Assembly (NCBI GenBank): GCA_036504095.1
Contig: DASXVS010000045.1
Coordinates: forward strand, 1-64,000
DNA from: Armatimonadota bacterium
Lineage (GTDB): Bacteria; Armatimonadota; DTGP01; JAKQQT01
Length of the DNA: 64,000 nucleotides
Direction: 5' to 3'
Shown here: piece by piece, positions 56,618 to 64,000 of the stretch
Numbering within the stretch: position 1 is the stretch's first letter
Layout of the letters: every line of letters starts with the position of its first letter
Position numbers and translations under genes: made by a program
The notes under the pieces: generated by a model
Seen by the model: the letters and a program-made list of their open reading frames with translations, nothing else
Told to the model about the DNA's origin: nothing
The model's database searches: none

Positions 56618-56646
56618 TTGACAGAGAACTGTATATTTGATAGATT
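56618..56646 (+). promoter_or_regulatory. Promoter of tRNA-Leu
   Basis: TTGACA (56618-56623), 17-bp spacer, TAGATT (56641-56646), start predicted about 30 bp upstream of the mature tRNA 5' end. Confidence 0.75.
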
Positions 56647-56680
56647 GTGTTAGTGTGCGCGGACACGTGTCGCGCCGCGC

Positions 56681-56766
56681 GCCGAAGTGGCGGAATGGCA
56701 GACGCAACGGTCTCAAAAACCGTCGGGGGTGACCTCGTGTGGGTTCGAATCCCACCTTCGGCACCA
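56681..56766 (+). tRNA. tRNA-Leu (anticodon CAA)
   Basis: Class II tRNA with acceptor stem GCCGAAG/CTTCGGC, anticodon stem ACGGT/ACCGT around the loop CTCAAAA (anticodon CAA, decoding UUG), a long variable arm, T-loop GGTTCGAATCC and an encoded CCA end. Confidence 0.97.
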
Positions 56767-56801
56767 GAGTATTACATCACGTGTGCAAATGATAGCATCA
56801 G

Positions 56802-56840
56802 GGGGCCGCGCCGTACTATTCGGCGCGGCCCCTTGATTTT
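56802..56840 (+). terminator. Intrinsic terminator after tRNA-Leu
   Basis: Perfect 12-bp GC stem (56802-56813 with 56821-56832) followed by TTGATTTT. Confidence 0.9.
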
Positions 56841-57055
56841 GCCCGTTTTCGCCATGAGTGCCTGCTATTGCCGTTGCCCGCCGCATAATGCTAACTTACC
56901 CTTGGTTTTCTGTCGAAACCGTTAGTGTGGCAATGCGGCGCGCGGGTAATCCGCGGAGAGCACGATGGAGCGTAATCCGGAGGAAACATGGCCTCTCCGG
57001 GGTGACGTTTCAGCCTCTCCTATTCTCAGTGCCCTGCCACGGAAAGGACGCTGCC

Positions 57056-59047
57056 ATGAGAAAGCTCATTGCAGGATTTGCGTTGCTGGTCGCGGCGATT
57101 GCCACGGCGCACGCGCAGGCTCCATTTGCGGATGTACCTAAGGACCACTGGGCTTACGAGGCGGTAAGCACCCTTTCTCAGCGTGGCTACATGCTTGGGT
57201 ACCCTTCAGGATCATTTGACGGTAAAAAGGCGATGACGCGCTACGAGTTTGCCGTCGCCATCGCGAGACTGCTCCCTCAGTTGGAGCAATCGATCAAGGA
57301 GCAGATCTCCGCCGCCACCCCGGCGCCGAAACCTGCACCGGACCTGACCGGCCTCGCCACCAAGCAAGACCTGCAGACCCTGCTCACCAAAGAGGATTTT
57401 GATTCCATCAGCAAACTGGTGGATCAGTTCGCCCCCGAACTCAAGATGCTCGAAGTGGACGTGACCGGTCTCCGGCGCGACCTCAACAGCCTCACGAAGC
57501 GTGTCGCCAAGATCGAAGATGAACTCTCCCGCGTGAACATCAGCGGCGAAATGAACATCATCGGCCGCGGCAGCAGCATCCAGCGCAGTTCGCTCGCCCG
57601 CAAGGTCTATCCCACCGATTACGATGGCCGCACCCTTCAGCGAACGGACAATATCATCGACCCGGCCCAGGTTTACTACGATATGGACCTGGCGCTGAGG
57701 CTTCGGGTGAACAAGGGCATCTATGCCAACACCGTTCTGAACGTCGGCAACTACCTCGGAGGGTTCGCTTCAGCCCCACGCGTCGATTTTCCGTACGGCG
57801 CTGCAGGCAAGGGCAGCCTCAACAGCGAGATCACGCCGTGGAAGGCTTATGTGTCCGCTCCGTTCCACGCTCCGATCCTCGGGCAGGTTCAGGCGGAACT
57901 TGGCAAGACCGGCATCAAGTTCACGCCATACACGCTTCGCCTGCAGGATTACGACACCTACACGAAGCTCACGAAGACCGATAACGGCGAAATCGTGTTC
58001 AGCGGCGCAAAGGGCAAGTTCAACATCGGTCCGGTAGGCTTCGTCGCCTATGCCGGCCAGCATGGTAACGACGCGACCTCCACAGGCATGCCGATCTTCG
58101 TCACGACCAACTTCACGCCGCGCCCCCAGAATCCGCTAAAGGAAGTGCCGCTCGCTCTCTTCCCGGGCATCCCTCCGGCATTCATCGAACTGAGGCAGTC
58201 CGCCGGCGTTCACGCCAACTTTGCGTTCGGCAATGAGAACACCCTCGGCGGAACGTATATCGAGGCGGGAACCGCCGAACAGACCTACTTCGACGGCTCC
58301 AACTCGCGGAACGTCAAGCGTGCTGAGATCTATGGCGCTGACGCCAAACTGAACCTCGCCATGGGACTTAGGTTCAAAGGCGAATTCGCTTCCAGCCTTC
58401 TGACCGACGAGCCCAAGCTCGGCGGCAGCGGCGGCGTCTGGCCGAACAACAAACGCAACGCTTTCGACGGTCGCCTGTCCCGGGAGTTCGGCCGTCTCGA
58501 CCTCACGGCCGGGTACCGCCGGATCGATCCCTTCTTCGGCGCTCCGGGCGCCTGGGGCAGCATCGGCTCCTGGAAAAACCCGACGAACATTCAGGGTTTC
58601 GTGAGCAATGCCGAACTCGAGCTGACCAACCGCCTCTCCCTGGAGGGCGCGTACGACAGCTACCGTTCGGTGGTCCGTGGAGTCAATACGCTTGTAGACG
58701 GTTCAACCGGGCTGAGCGCATCGGGCATCGGCAATGCGTTGGACAATTCCGGTGACACCAAACTCCAGCACATCAAGGCCGGCCTCAAGTACGACCTCAC
58801 GGGCGCCACGACTCTGGATCTGGGGTTGGAGCAGGTTCTCTACAAGGACCTCGCCAATTCAAGCATCCGATCCGCCAACGGAGACCCGCGCGAATCCTAC
58901 TACAACTTCGGTCTCGGCAGCGACCTCGGCGACAATACGACGCTCAGGGTTCTCTACCAGATCATTGATTACAAGCACCATTTCCTGACCGATGGACAGG
59001 ACGCCCGCGGCAACGTGGCGGTCGCCCAGTTCCAGGTGAAGTTCTAG
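57056..59047 (+). CDS. SLH-domain outer-membrane porin (OmpM/SomA-like)
   Basis: 663 aa. Signal peptide (1-20, AHA/QA), one SLH domain (about 23-75: FADVPKDHWAYEAVSTLSQRGYMLGYPSGSF..MTRYEFA), a coiled coil (about 80-165, EDFDSISKLVDQF, VTGLRRDLNSLTKRVAKIEDELSR), then an amphipathic beta barrel to the C-terminal FQVKF. The layout matches OmpM of Negativicutes and cyanobacterial SLH porins, which tether the outer membrane to peptidoglycan and act as porins. An outer membrane is thus expected. Start follows GGAAAGGA. Single gene. Confidence 0.92.
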   Translation: MRKLIAGFALLVAAIATAHAQAPFADVPKDHWAYEAVSTLSQRGYMLGYPSGSFDGKKAMTRYEFAVAIARLLPQLEQSIKEQISAATPAPKPAPDLTGLATKQDLQTLLTKEDFDSISKLVDQFAPELKMLEVDVTGLRRDLNSLTKRVAKIEDELSRVNISGEMNIIGRGSSIQRSSLARKVYPTDYDGRTLQRTDNIIDPAQVYYDMDLALRLRVNKGIYANTVLNVGNYLGGFASAPRVDFPYGAAGKGSLNSEITPWKAYVSAPFHAPILGQVQAELGKTGIKFTPYTLRLQDYDTYTKLTKTDNGEIVFSGAKGKFNIGPVGFVAYAGQHGNDATSTGMPIFVTTNFTPRPQNPLKEVPLALFPGIPPAFIELRQSAGVHANFAFGNENTLGGTYIEAGTAEQTYFDGSNSRNVKRAEIYGADAKLNLAMGLRFKGEFASSLLTDEPKLGGSGGVWPNNKRNAFDGRLSREFGRLDLTAGYRRIDPFFGAPGAWGSIGSWKNPTNIQGFVSNAELELTNRLSLEGAYDSYRSVVRGVNTLVDGSTGLSASGIGNALDNSGDTKLQHIKAGLKYDLTGATTLDLGLEQVLYKDLANSSIRSANGDPRESYYNFGLGSDLGDNTTLRVLYQIIDYKHHFLTDGQDARGNVAVAQFQVKF

Positions 59048-59210
59048 AACGGTGATCGATGCGGGGCGGTGGGTGATGGGTTGATACTCTGTCGCCTGCC
59101 GTCCCGCATTGTTCGTTTTGGCGCCGCTGTTCGCCGGGCCGCAACTCATCCTACAATTTGTGCGAACGTCGATCGACCCGCGATCGCGCTGTAACCTGGA
59201 GGAGCCACCC

Positions 59211-60119
59211 GTGATTATCTGCGTTAGCGCCAACCCGTCCCTGGACCAAATACTCGTCACCAACGGTTTCGCGCTTGGCGGCAAGGTTGAGCCCACGCGT
59301 TGGACGGTTTCTCCCGGGGGGTCCGGTGTTCGCATCGGTGTGGTTGCCCGCCAGATGGGCGCTCCCACCGTGGTGACCGGCTTCCGGGGTGGCGGCGCGG
59401 GCCAGTGGCACGCCCGCCTGATGGACGGTTTGGGTTTGGAGCATGATTTCGTGGAGATTGAGGGCGAAACCCGCGGAACCGTGCTTCTCCTGGACGAAAC
59501 GCAAGGCTTTATGGTCGAGCTGCCGGGCCGGGCCCCGGACATCACCCCCGCCGATACGGAGCGCCTTCTTGCCAAAGTGAAGGAACTGGCCGGCAAAGGC
59601 GATTGGGTGATCATCTCCGGCCGTTTGCCCGCCAACTCCAGCGCCGACCTCTACCACGACATCGTCGATGCGGCACACTCGGAGGGTGCGCTCGTCGCGG
59701 TGGACGCTCGCGGTCCGGCCCTGATTTCCGCCCTTCGCGCGGTGCCGGACGTGTGGAAGCCGAATGCGGAGGAGATGGAGGAGGCGTTGGAGGCCGGCAT
59801 TGACCCGGTGGCTCAATGTGAGGCGGGCACCACCATCCTTCTGTCTGAAGGGAAGCGGGGCGCGTTGTTGCTGCAGAAGGGCAGTGCGATGCGCTTTTCG
59901 CCGCCGCCCCTTCGCCCCTGGAATCCGGCCGGCAGCGGAAACGCCCTCCTTGCCGCCACAATCGCGGCGCTCCACGAGGGGACATCCTGGGAAGAGGCAG
60001 TCCGTGAGGGTCTGGCCGCCGGCGTTGCCAATATGCGCTATGACGTTGCCGGTTATGTGACGCGTGAAGAGGTGAAGGCCCTGGCGCCGCGCGTGACGAT
60101 GACCGACGAGCGCGCCTGA
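59211..60119 (+). CDS. PfkB-family kinase, 1-phosphofructokinase-like, with altered catalytic motif
   Basis: 302-aa ribokinase-fold protein. N-terminal ICVSANPSLDQILVTNGF and SPGGSGVRIGVVARQMG match the hexose-phosphate kinase subgroup; GTVLLLDETQGFMVELPG, PNAEEMEEAL and LLSEGKRGALLL also match. In the C-terminal anion-hole motif the family has N-P-x-G-S-G-D; here NPAGSGNALLAA, with the catalytic base Asp replaced by Asn, and the substrate-binding GxN of the first motif is GVR. It may be inactive or specialised. GTG start with GGAGGAG 7 nt upstream. Confidence 0.88.
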   Translation: MIICVSANPSLDQILVTNGFALGGKVEPTRWTVSPGGSGVRIGVVARQMGAPTVVTGFRGGGAGQWHARLMDGLGLEHDFVEIEGETRGTVLLLDETQGFMVELPGRAPDITPADTERLLAKVKELAGKGDWVIISGRLPANSSADLYHDIVDAAHSEGALVAVDARGPALISALRAVPDVWKPNAEEMEEALEAGIDPVAQCEAGTTILLSEGKRGALLLQKGSAMRFSPPPLRPWNPAGSGNALLAATIAALHEGTSWEEAVREGLAAGVANMRYDVAGYVTREEVKALAPRVTMTDERA

Positions 60120-60200
60120 CCCGTCGCGTAGCCGTTGGGGTCCCCGGCAATGTCCAGAAGCGGCGCCACCTTAGCTCTAGTCCGTTCGAAAGGCCATCTG

Positions 60201-62564
60201 ATGCAGAAACGCTTTGTTCTACTGTCACTGCTCGGCATCCTCTGCGCGCCGGCGTTCGCCGCCAGCCCGTTCCGGCAGCTCTACGATCTGGATGACCTGC
60301 CGCTGCTCAAGCCGGGAGTCCGCACGTACCAGGTGTCCAGCCACGATCCGACCGGCGGAAACGCCGATGCGGGGCATTTTGTGCGCGTTGAGGGAAACGT
60401 CAAGGTGCTCGCGGATCTGAAGGGCCCCGGAATCGTTCGGAGGCTGTGGTCGGCCAATCCGAGCGGACGGCTGCGGATTACCGTTGATGGAGCGGTTGTC
60501 GTCGACGCTCCGTTCCAGGACCTTTTCGAGGCGAAGGTTCGCGGCTTCACGCCGCCGATCGCCGGTCGCAGCAGCGGCGGGTGGTACTCCTATGTGCCCA
60601 TAGCCTTCGAGAAATCTTGCCTGATCACGGCGACCGATGCGGGGAACTTCTACTACCAGGTGACATGGCAGAAACTGCCGCAAGACTCGAAGGTCACTCC
60701 ATTCGGAGGGGACTTGAGCGAATCGGACGCGGGATACGCGGCCAAGGCGGAGGATGTGTGGTCGCATCTGGGCGCGCCGCTGGCGGATTCGCGCGCTGTC
60801 GCGCTCCCGAAGCGTTTCGTCAGCCTTCCGCCGGGTGGGCGGTGGGCGCAGCCGATACAGGGGCCGGGAACGATCACCTCCCTCCGATTTGCCTTCCCCG
60901 CGGGGGTGACGTGGTCCACGTTGCGGCAGACCGTGCTGCGGATCAGTTTTGACGGCGAGAAGTCCGCGGTTGAGGCGCCGCTTGCCGATTTTCTCGGAAT
61001 GGGATTCGAAGGTGTCCGGTGGAAATCGCTACCCCTCGGAGTGGAGGAGACCGGCGGCTACTGCTACTTCCGCATGCCATTTGCCCGGAGCGCGCGAATC
61101 GAGCTTGAGAACCAGTCGCGCTCCGCGTTCCAGGCGTCGTTTTCGGGGTTGGCCCGTCCGGGGGTGCCCGCGACGCCCTATGGGTATTTCCACGCGAATT
61201 ACCACTCCGCGGTCAACGTCGGCGGCAGGGATTACGTTTTCGGAAGACTCCAGGGCGTTGGCCACGTTGTGGGCGTGACCGAGAGTATGCGGGGTAATGG
61301 AAGCCTCTGGTTCCTGGAGGGCGACGAGAAGGTTTACGTGGATGGCTCGAAATCGCCGGACATCTACGGCACCGGTACAGAAGATTTCTATAATTGCGGC
61401 TGGTATTTCCAGACCGGGCTCGTCGACGTGGCGCTGCACGGCCTCAGCCACAAAACGGACAATGAGATCGCGGCCTGGCGGTTCGAGATTCCCGACGCCA
61501 TCCCATTCCGGCGATTTCTCGACTTCCACATCGAGCACGGCGGGACCGATGACGTCGCCGGTTCGGAGTATTCCAGCGTCATTTACTGGTATGGCAAGGC
61601 CGGATCGAAGTATGTGGCCGGGGCGTTGCCTCGTGGCTCGGCCCTTCTGCCCAGGCCGTTCGTGGCGCCGATAGAGGGCGCTATCCAGGCGGCGGATGCG
61701 AACTGGGTCGGGACAGGCGGCGCGACCATTCGGAAGGAGCCATGGCAGACGCTGGGCAGCTATCGCGGCGCGGGCCGAACCCTGATAAAGGGTGCCGCCG
61801 GATCCGGCGCCTCGTTTGGTGTGGAGGCACGATTCACGGACGATTACGACGTGGATGTCTACCTGTCCGGGGCCGGAACAGCGTCACAAGCGACACTCAT
61901 CCTCGATGGCAGTCCCGTAGGAACGCCCATGCGGGACACGGGCGCCCCGCTTCCCATTCGGAAGGTGAGCGCCGGCGCGGTTCGCTTGACGGAGGGAAAA
62001 CACGCGCTCGGCGTGCGGATAACGTCGGGATCCTCCATCGCGATTGCCGCCGTCCGGGTCCAGCCCCGCTCGCCGCTCGTTCGGGACTTCGCCGTCCTCG
62101 GTCCGTTTCCGATCGCCGGCGCGGAAGGCGCCAAAACACCACTTCCGGCGGATGGGAAAGCCCCCGATCTGTCGAGGGCCTACGCCGTCGGATCCAGAAG
62201 CCTGAAATGGACGGTACTGCGCGCGCCGAATGGCCTGCTGGACCTGGCCGCGACGCTGAGCCCTCATGTGAACGTCGCCGCCTACGTTGCATTTGCCGTG
62301 AAATCACCCCACGATCAGACCCTGCCGCTGATGATCGGATCGGACGACGGAGTACAGGTCTGGGCGAACGGGGCGCTCGTCACCACCAACAACGTTGTGC
62401 GCGGGTTCCGCCTCGACGAGGACCGCGTGCCGGTATCCCTGAAGGCAGGCTGGAACACGATCGTCCTCAAGGTTGCGCAGAAAGACCTTGCGTGGGCGGT
62501 GTCGGCGCGCCTCCCGGACCCCGGCAGGCTCCTCCAGTTCGCCCCGATCCCGCCGGCGTCTTAG
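60201..62564 (+). CDS. Secreted DUF2961/GH172 family protein with C-terminal beta modules
   Basis: 787 aa. Signal peptide (MQKRFVLLSLLGILCAPAFAAS), DUF2961 domain (about 25-470: IVRRLWSANPSGRLRITVDG, FHANYHSAVNVGGRDYVFG, GTGTEDFYNCGW), then two beta-sandwich modules (about 500-640 and 640-787) that look like accessory carbohydrate-binding or PA14-like domains (MIGSDDGVQVWANGALVTT, DDRVPVSLKAGWNTIVLKV). GTGTEDFYN is the family motif. Likely a secreted exo-acting glycosidase on a fructan, arabinan or similar polymer. It may relate to the cytoplasmic GH172 at 18906-19979. Confidence 0.9.
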   Translation: MQKRFVLLSLLGILCAPAFAASPFRQLYDLDDLPLLKPGVRTYQVSSHDPTGGNADAGHFVRVEGNVKVLADLKGPGIVRRLWSANPSGRLRITVDGAVVVDAPFQDLFEAKVRGFTPPIAGRSSGGWYSYVPIAFEKSCLITATDAGNFYYQVTWQKLPQDSKVTPFGGDLSESDAGYAAKAEDVWSHLGAPLADSRAVALPKRFVSLPPGGRWAQPIQGPGTITSLRFAFPAGVTWSTLRQTVLRISFDGEKSAVEAPLADFLGMGFEGVRWKSLPLGVEETGGYCYFRMPFARSARIELENQSRSAFQASFSGLARPGVPATPYGYFHANYHSAVNVGGRDYVFGRLQGVGHVVGVTESMRGNGSLWFLEGDEKVYVDGSKSPDIYGTGTEDFYNCGWYFQTGLVDVALHGLSHKTDNEIAAWRFEIPDAIPFRRFLDFHIEHGGTDDVAGSEYSSVIYWYGKAGSKYVAGALPRGSALLPRPFVAPIEGAIQAADANWVGTGGATIRKEPWQTLGSYRGAGRTLIKGAAGSGASFGVEARFTDDYDVDVYLSGAGTASQATLILDGSPVGTPMRDTGAPLPIRKVSAGAVRLTEGKHALGVRITSGSSIAIAAVRVQPRSPLVRDFAVLGPFPIAGAEGAKTPLPADGKAPDLSRAYAVGSRSLKWTVLRAPNGLLDLAATLSPHVNVAAYVAFAVKSPHDQTLPLMIGSDDGVQVWANGALVTTNNVVRGFRLDEDRVPVSLKAGWNTIVLKVAQKDLAWAVSARLPDPGRLLQFAPIPPAS

Positions 62565-62629
62565 GGCCTGTCCTTCACCAGCGCGCGACGTGCCGAGGTG
62601 GACCGGGTGCCCGCCGCCCCGGCGTCCGG

Positions 62630-62669
62630 CGATGCCCGCCCGAGCACCATGTGCTCGCGCGGGGCATCG
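62630..62669 (+). terminator. Hairpin between GH172 and mtaB
   Basis: Outer stem CGATGCCC/GGGCATCG (62630-62637 and 62662-62669) and inner CGAGCAC/GTGCTCG; no clear U-tract. Confidence 0.5.
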
Positions 62670-62685
62670 TGTCTAGAATGATCGG

Positions 62686-64000
62686 GTGATAGAAACAGAC
62701 CATTCCGGGCGGCGCCCACGTGTCGCTCTCTCCACGCTGGGCTGCAAAGCCAACCAATATGAAAGCGGCCGTATCGCCGCGGATTTCGCCGCGCGAGGCT
62801 TCGAGATCACCGACGACGCATCGAGCGCCGACATTGTGGTCATCAATACCTGCACGGTTACGAACGTGGCGGACGGCAAGTCACGCCGGCAGATACGCAG
62901 GCTGAAACGCAACAATCCGGCCGCTCTGGTCGTGGCGACCGGCTGCGCGGCGGAGTTGGAGCGGGACAATCTTCGCTCGACAACCGGCGTGGACCTTGTG
63001 GTCCCGAATCGAGACAAAGCGGCTCTGGTTGGACGGACGCTGTCGTTCAGGCCAGGGCTCAACGCCCCGCTGCAAATGCTGGACGAAGACGCGATTCCCG
63101 CTAACGCTGCCCAATGCCGCCTCACAAGCCTCGGGCGAACGCGGGCCATCCTGATGATCCAGAACGGGTGCGGCTATCGATGCTCGTACTGCATCATCCC
63201 GACAGCACGCCCTCTCCGCGAGAGCCGCCCGCTTGAGGGCATCCTGGAGGAGGCCCAGCAATTGGCCGCCGACGGCTATCGGGAGATCGTTCTCACCGGG
63301 ATTTCCATCGGCTCGTGGCGGGACGGCTCGCGCCGTCTCCAGGACCTCCTTCAGGGTATGGCAAGCATACCGGGCCTTGACCGCATCCGGTTGTCCAGCA
63401 TCGAGCCGAAGACGGTTACCTTGCCGCTGCTCGATACCATCGCCGCGGTTCGCAGCGCCTGCCATCACCTGCATATCCCGCTGCAGGCCGGGGACGACGC
63501 GACGCTCAAAGCGATGAACCGTTATTACGACACGGCCTACTTCGCCGGGTTGATCGAGCGGGTCCGGAGGCGTCTTCCGGATGTGGCGCTTTCGACAGAC
63601 GTCATCACGGGCTTCCCGACCGAGACCGACGCCCAGTTCGAGGAGACGATGCGATTCTGCGCCGACATGGGATTCTGTAAAATTCACGTCTTCCCGTTCA
63701 GCCCTCGGGCCGGAACTCCGGCGGCGGAGATGGAGGATTCGGTGGGCGGCGTGGCGCGCAAGGAGCGAACCGCCCGCCTGATGGCGCTGTCCGATACCGG
63801 CGCCCAGGCGTGGGCTGAAGCCTCCGTGGGTTCCGTTGTCGACGTTCTCGCAGAACCGCGCGCGGCGGCCACCGGACTCTATTCCGGCCTGACCGGCAAT
63901 TACATCCGCGTGCACTGGGACTGTGAGGCGGATGTTCGGGGCCAGATCGTACCTATACGGATCACCGGCGCCCGGGGCGGGGAAGCGCTCGGCGTACGAG
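62686..64000 (+). CDS. mtaB: tRNA methylthiotransferase MtaB (3' truncated by window)
   Basis: At least 438 residues, running off the edge. Radical SAM methylthiotransferase that converts t6A37 to ms2t6A37 in tRNA. Cys20, Cys56 and Cys87 of the N-terminal cluster and C162-x3-C166-x2-C169 (GCGYRCSYC) of the radical SAM cluster; start GTG at 62686, just after an in-frame stop, with no strong ribosome site. The TLGCKANQYES N-terminus and QNGCGYRCSYCIIP separate it from RimO (53704-55086). Confidence 0.93.
   Translation, partial: MIETDHSGRRPRVALSTLGCKANQYESGRIAADFAARGFEITDDASSADIVVINTCTVTNVADGKSRRQIRRLKRNNPAALVVATGCAAELERDNLRSTTGVDLVVPNRDKAALVGRTLSFRPGLNAPLQMLDEDAIPANAAQCRLTSLGRTRAILMIQNGCGYRCSYCIIPTARPLRESRPLEGILEEAQQLAADGYREIVLTGISIGSWRDGSRRLQDLLQGMASIPGLDRIRLSSIEPKTVTLPLLDTIAAVRSACHHLHIPLQAGDDATLKAMNRYYDTAYFAGLIERVRRRLPDVALSTDVITGFPTETDAQFEETMRFCADMGFCKIHVFPFSPRAGTPAAEMEDSVGGVARKERTARLMALSDTGAQAWAEASVGSVVDVLAEPRAAATGLYSGLTGNYIRVHWDCEADVRGQIVPIRITGARGGEALGVR

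Noticed and set aside
56647-56925. Small frame over tRNA-Leu beginning in the promoter
   Set aside because: Translates the tRNA itself into the familiar spurious GGMADATVSKTVGG type peptide.

Overview
The window is GC-rich, densely coded bacterial chromosome. The best fit is Armatimonadota, inferred from features rather than 16S. Two pseudopilin-like proteins carry the [16 protein letters not shown] / [11 protein letters not shown] leader typical of that phylum and of Planctomycetes. There is a one-SLH-domain porin of the kind that tethers a diderm outer membrane, two DUF2961 (GH172) proteins, a bacterial alpha-2-macroglobulin, and a dockerin-like tail on a beta-helix exoprotein. Starts are a mix of ATG, GTG and TTG, most with good Shine-Dalgarno sites. 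No rRNA or CRISPR was seen; one tRNA (Leu-CAA) is present.

Layout. 0-12 kb: a giant alpha-2-macroglobulin diverges from an NfeD-like/flotillin pair, followed by a small RsbW-like ATPase, a secreted beta-helix protein, an enolase-superfamily enzyme and an Hsp20 gene under a textbook CIRCE operator. 12-18 kb: atpD-atpC is joined directly to nuoA-B-C-D, and NuoC carries an unusual tandem-repeat N-terminal extension. 18-23 kb: DciA-like, DUF1361 and GH172 genes, then a REP/RAYT module and two pseudopilins. 23-27 kb: a probable sulfur/cysteine operon (Rrf2 regulator, CysK, threonine-synthase-like enzyme, MoaD-like carrier, NIL protein). 27-37 kb: PcrA helicase split by an intein, an AEC transporter, a phosphotransferase, a VapBC-like pair, PyrG, ThiD and a HAD phosphatase. 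37-48 kb: DUF2339, a NarL-type two-component system, Der, PlsY, a second HUH-transposase/REP module abutting ClpB, and a DUF6883/DUF4926 pair flanked by a duplicated clpB 3' end. 48-56 kb: an S74-chaperone exoprotein with a BamE-like partner, GltX, an unrecognised winged-helix protein, RimO and SppA. 56-64 kb: tRNA-Leu, the SLH porin, a PfkB-like kinase with an altered active site, a second GH172 and a truncated MtaB.

Functional themes are respiration and ATP synthesis, proteostasis (Hsp20, ClpB, SppA, flotillin/NfeD), cysteine/sulfur metabolism, translation (GltX, RimO, MtaB, Der, tRNA) and an exported surface repertoire. Intergenic DNA is unusually rich in palindromes: two REP families each with its own HUH transposase, plus three or four low-complexity iterated inverted repeats (GGAAATG-, CACAAAGG-, GGGCTGAG- and GGATGCTGG-type). 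The observations I consider most worth follow-up are the GspG-like segment inside the alpha-2-macroglobulin, the PcrA intein with an unusual middle domain, the sulfur-carrier operon whose carrier ends GGM, the two REP/transposase modules, and the DUF6883/DUF4926 cassette between two copies of the clpB 3' end.
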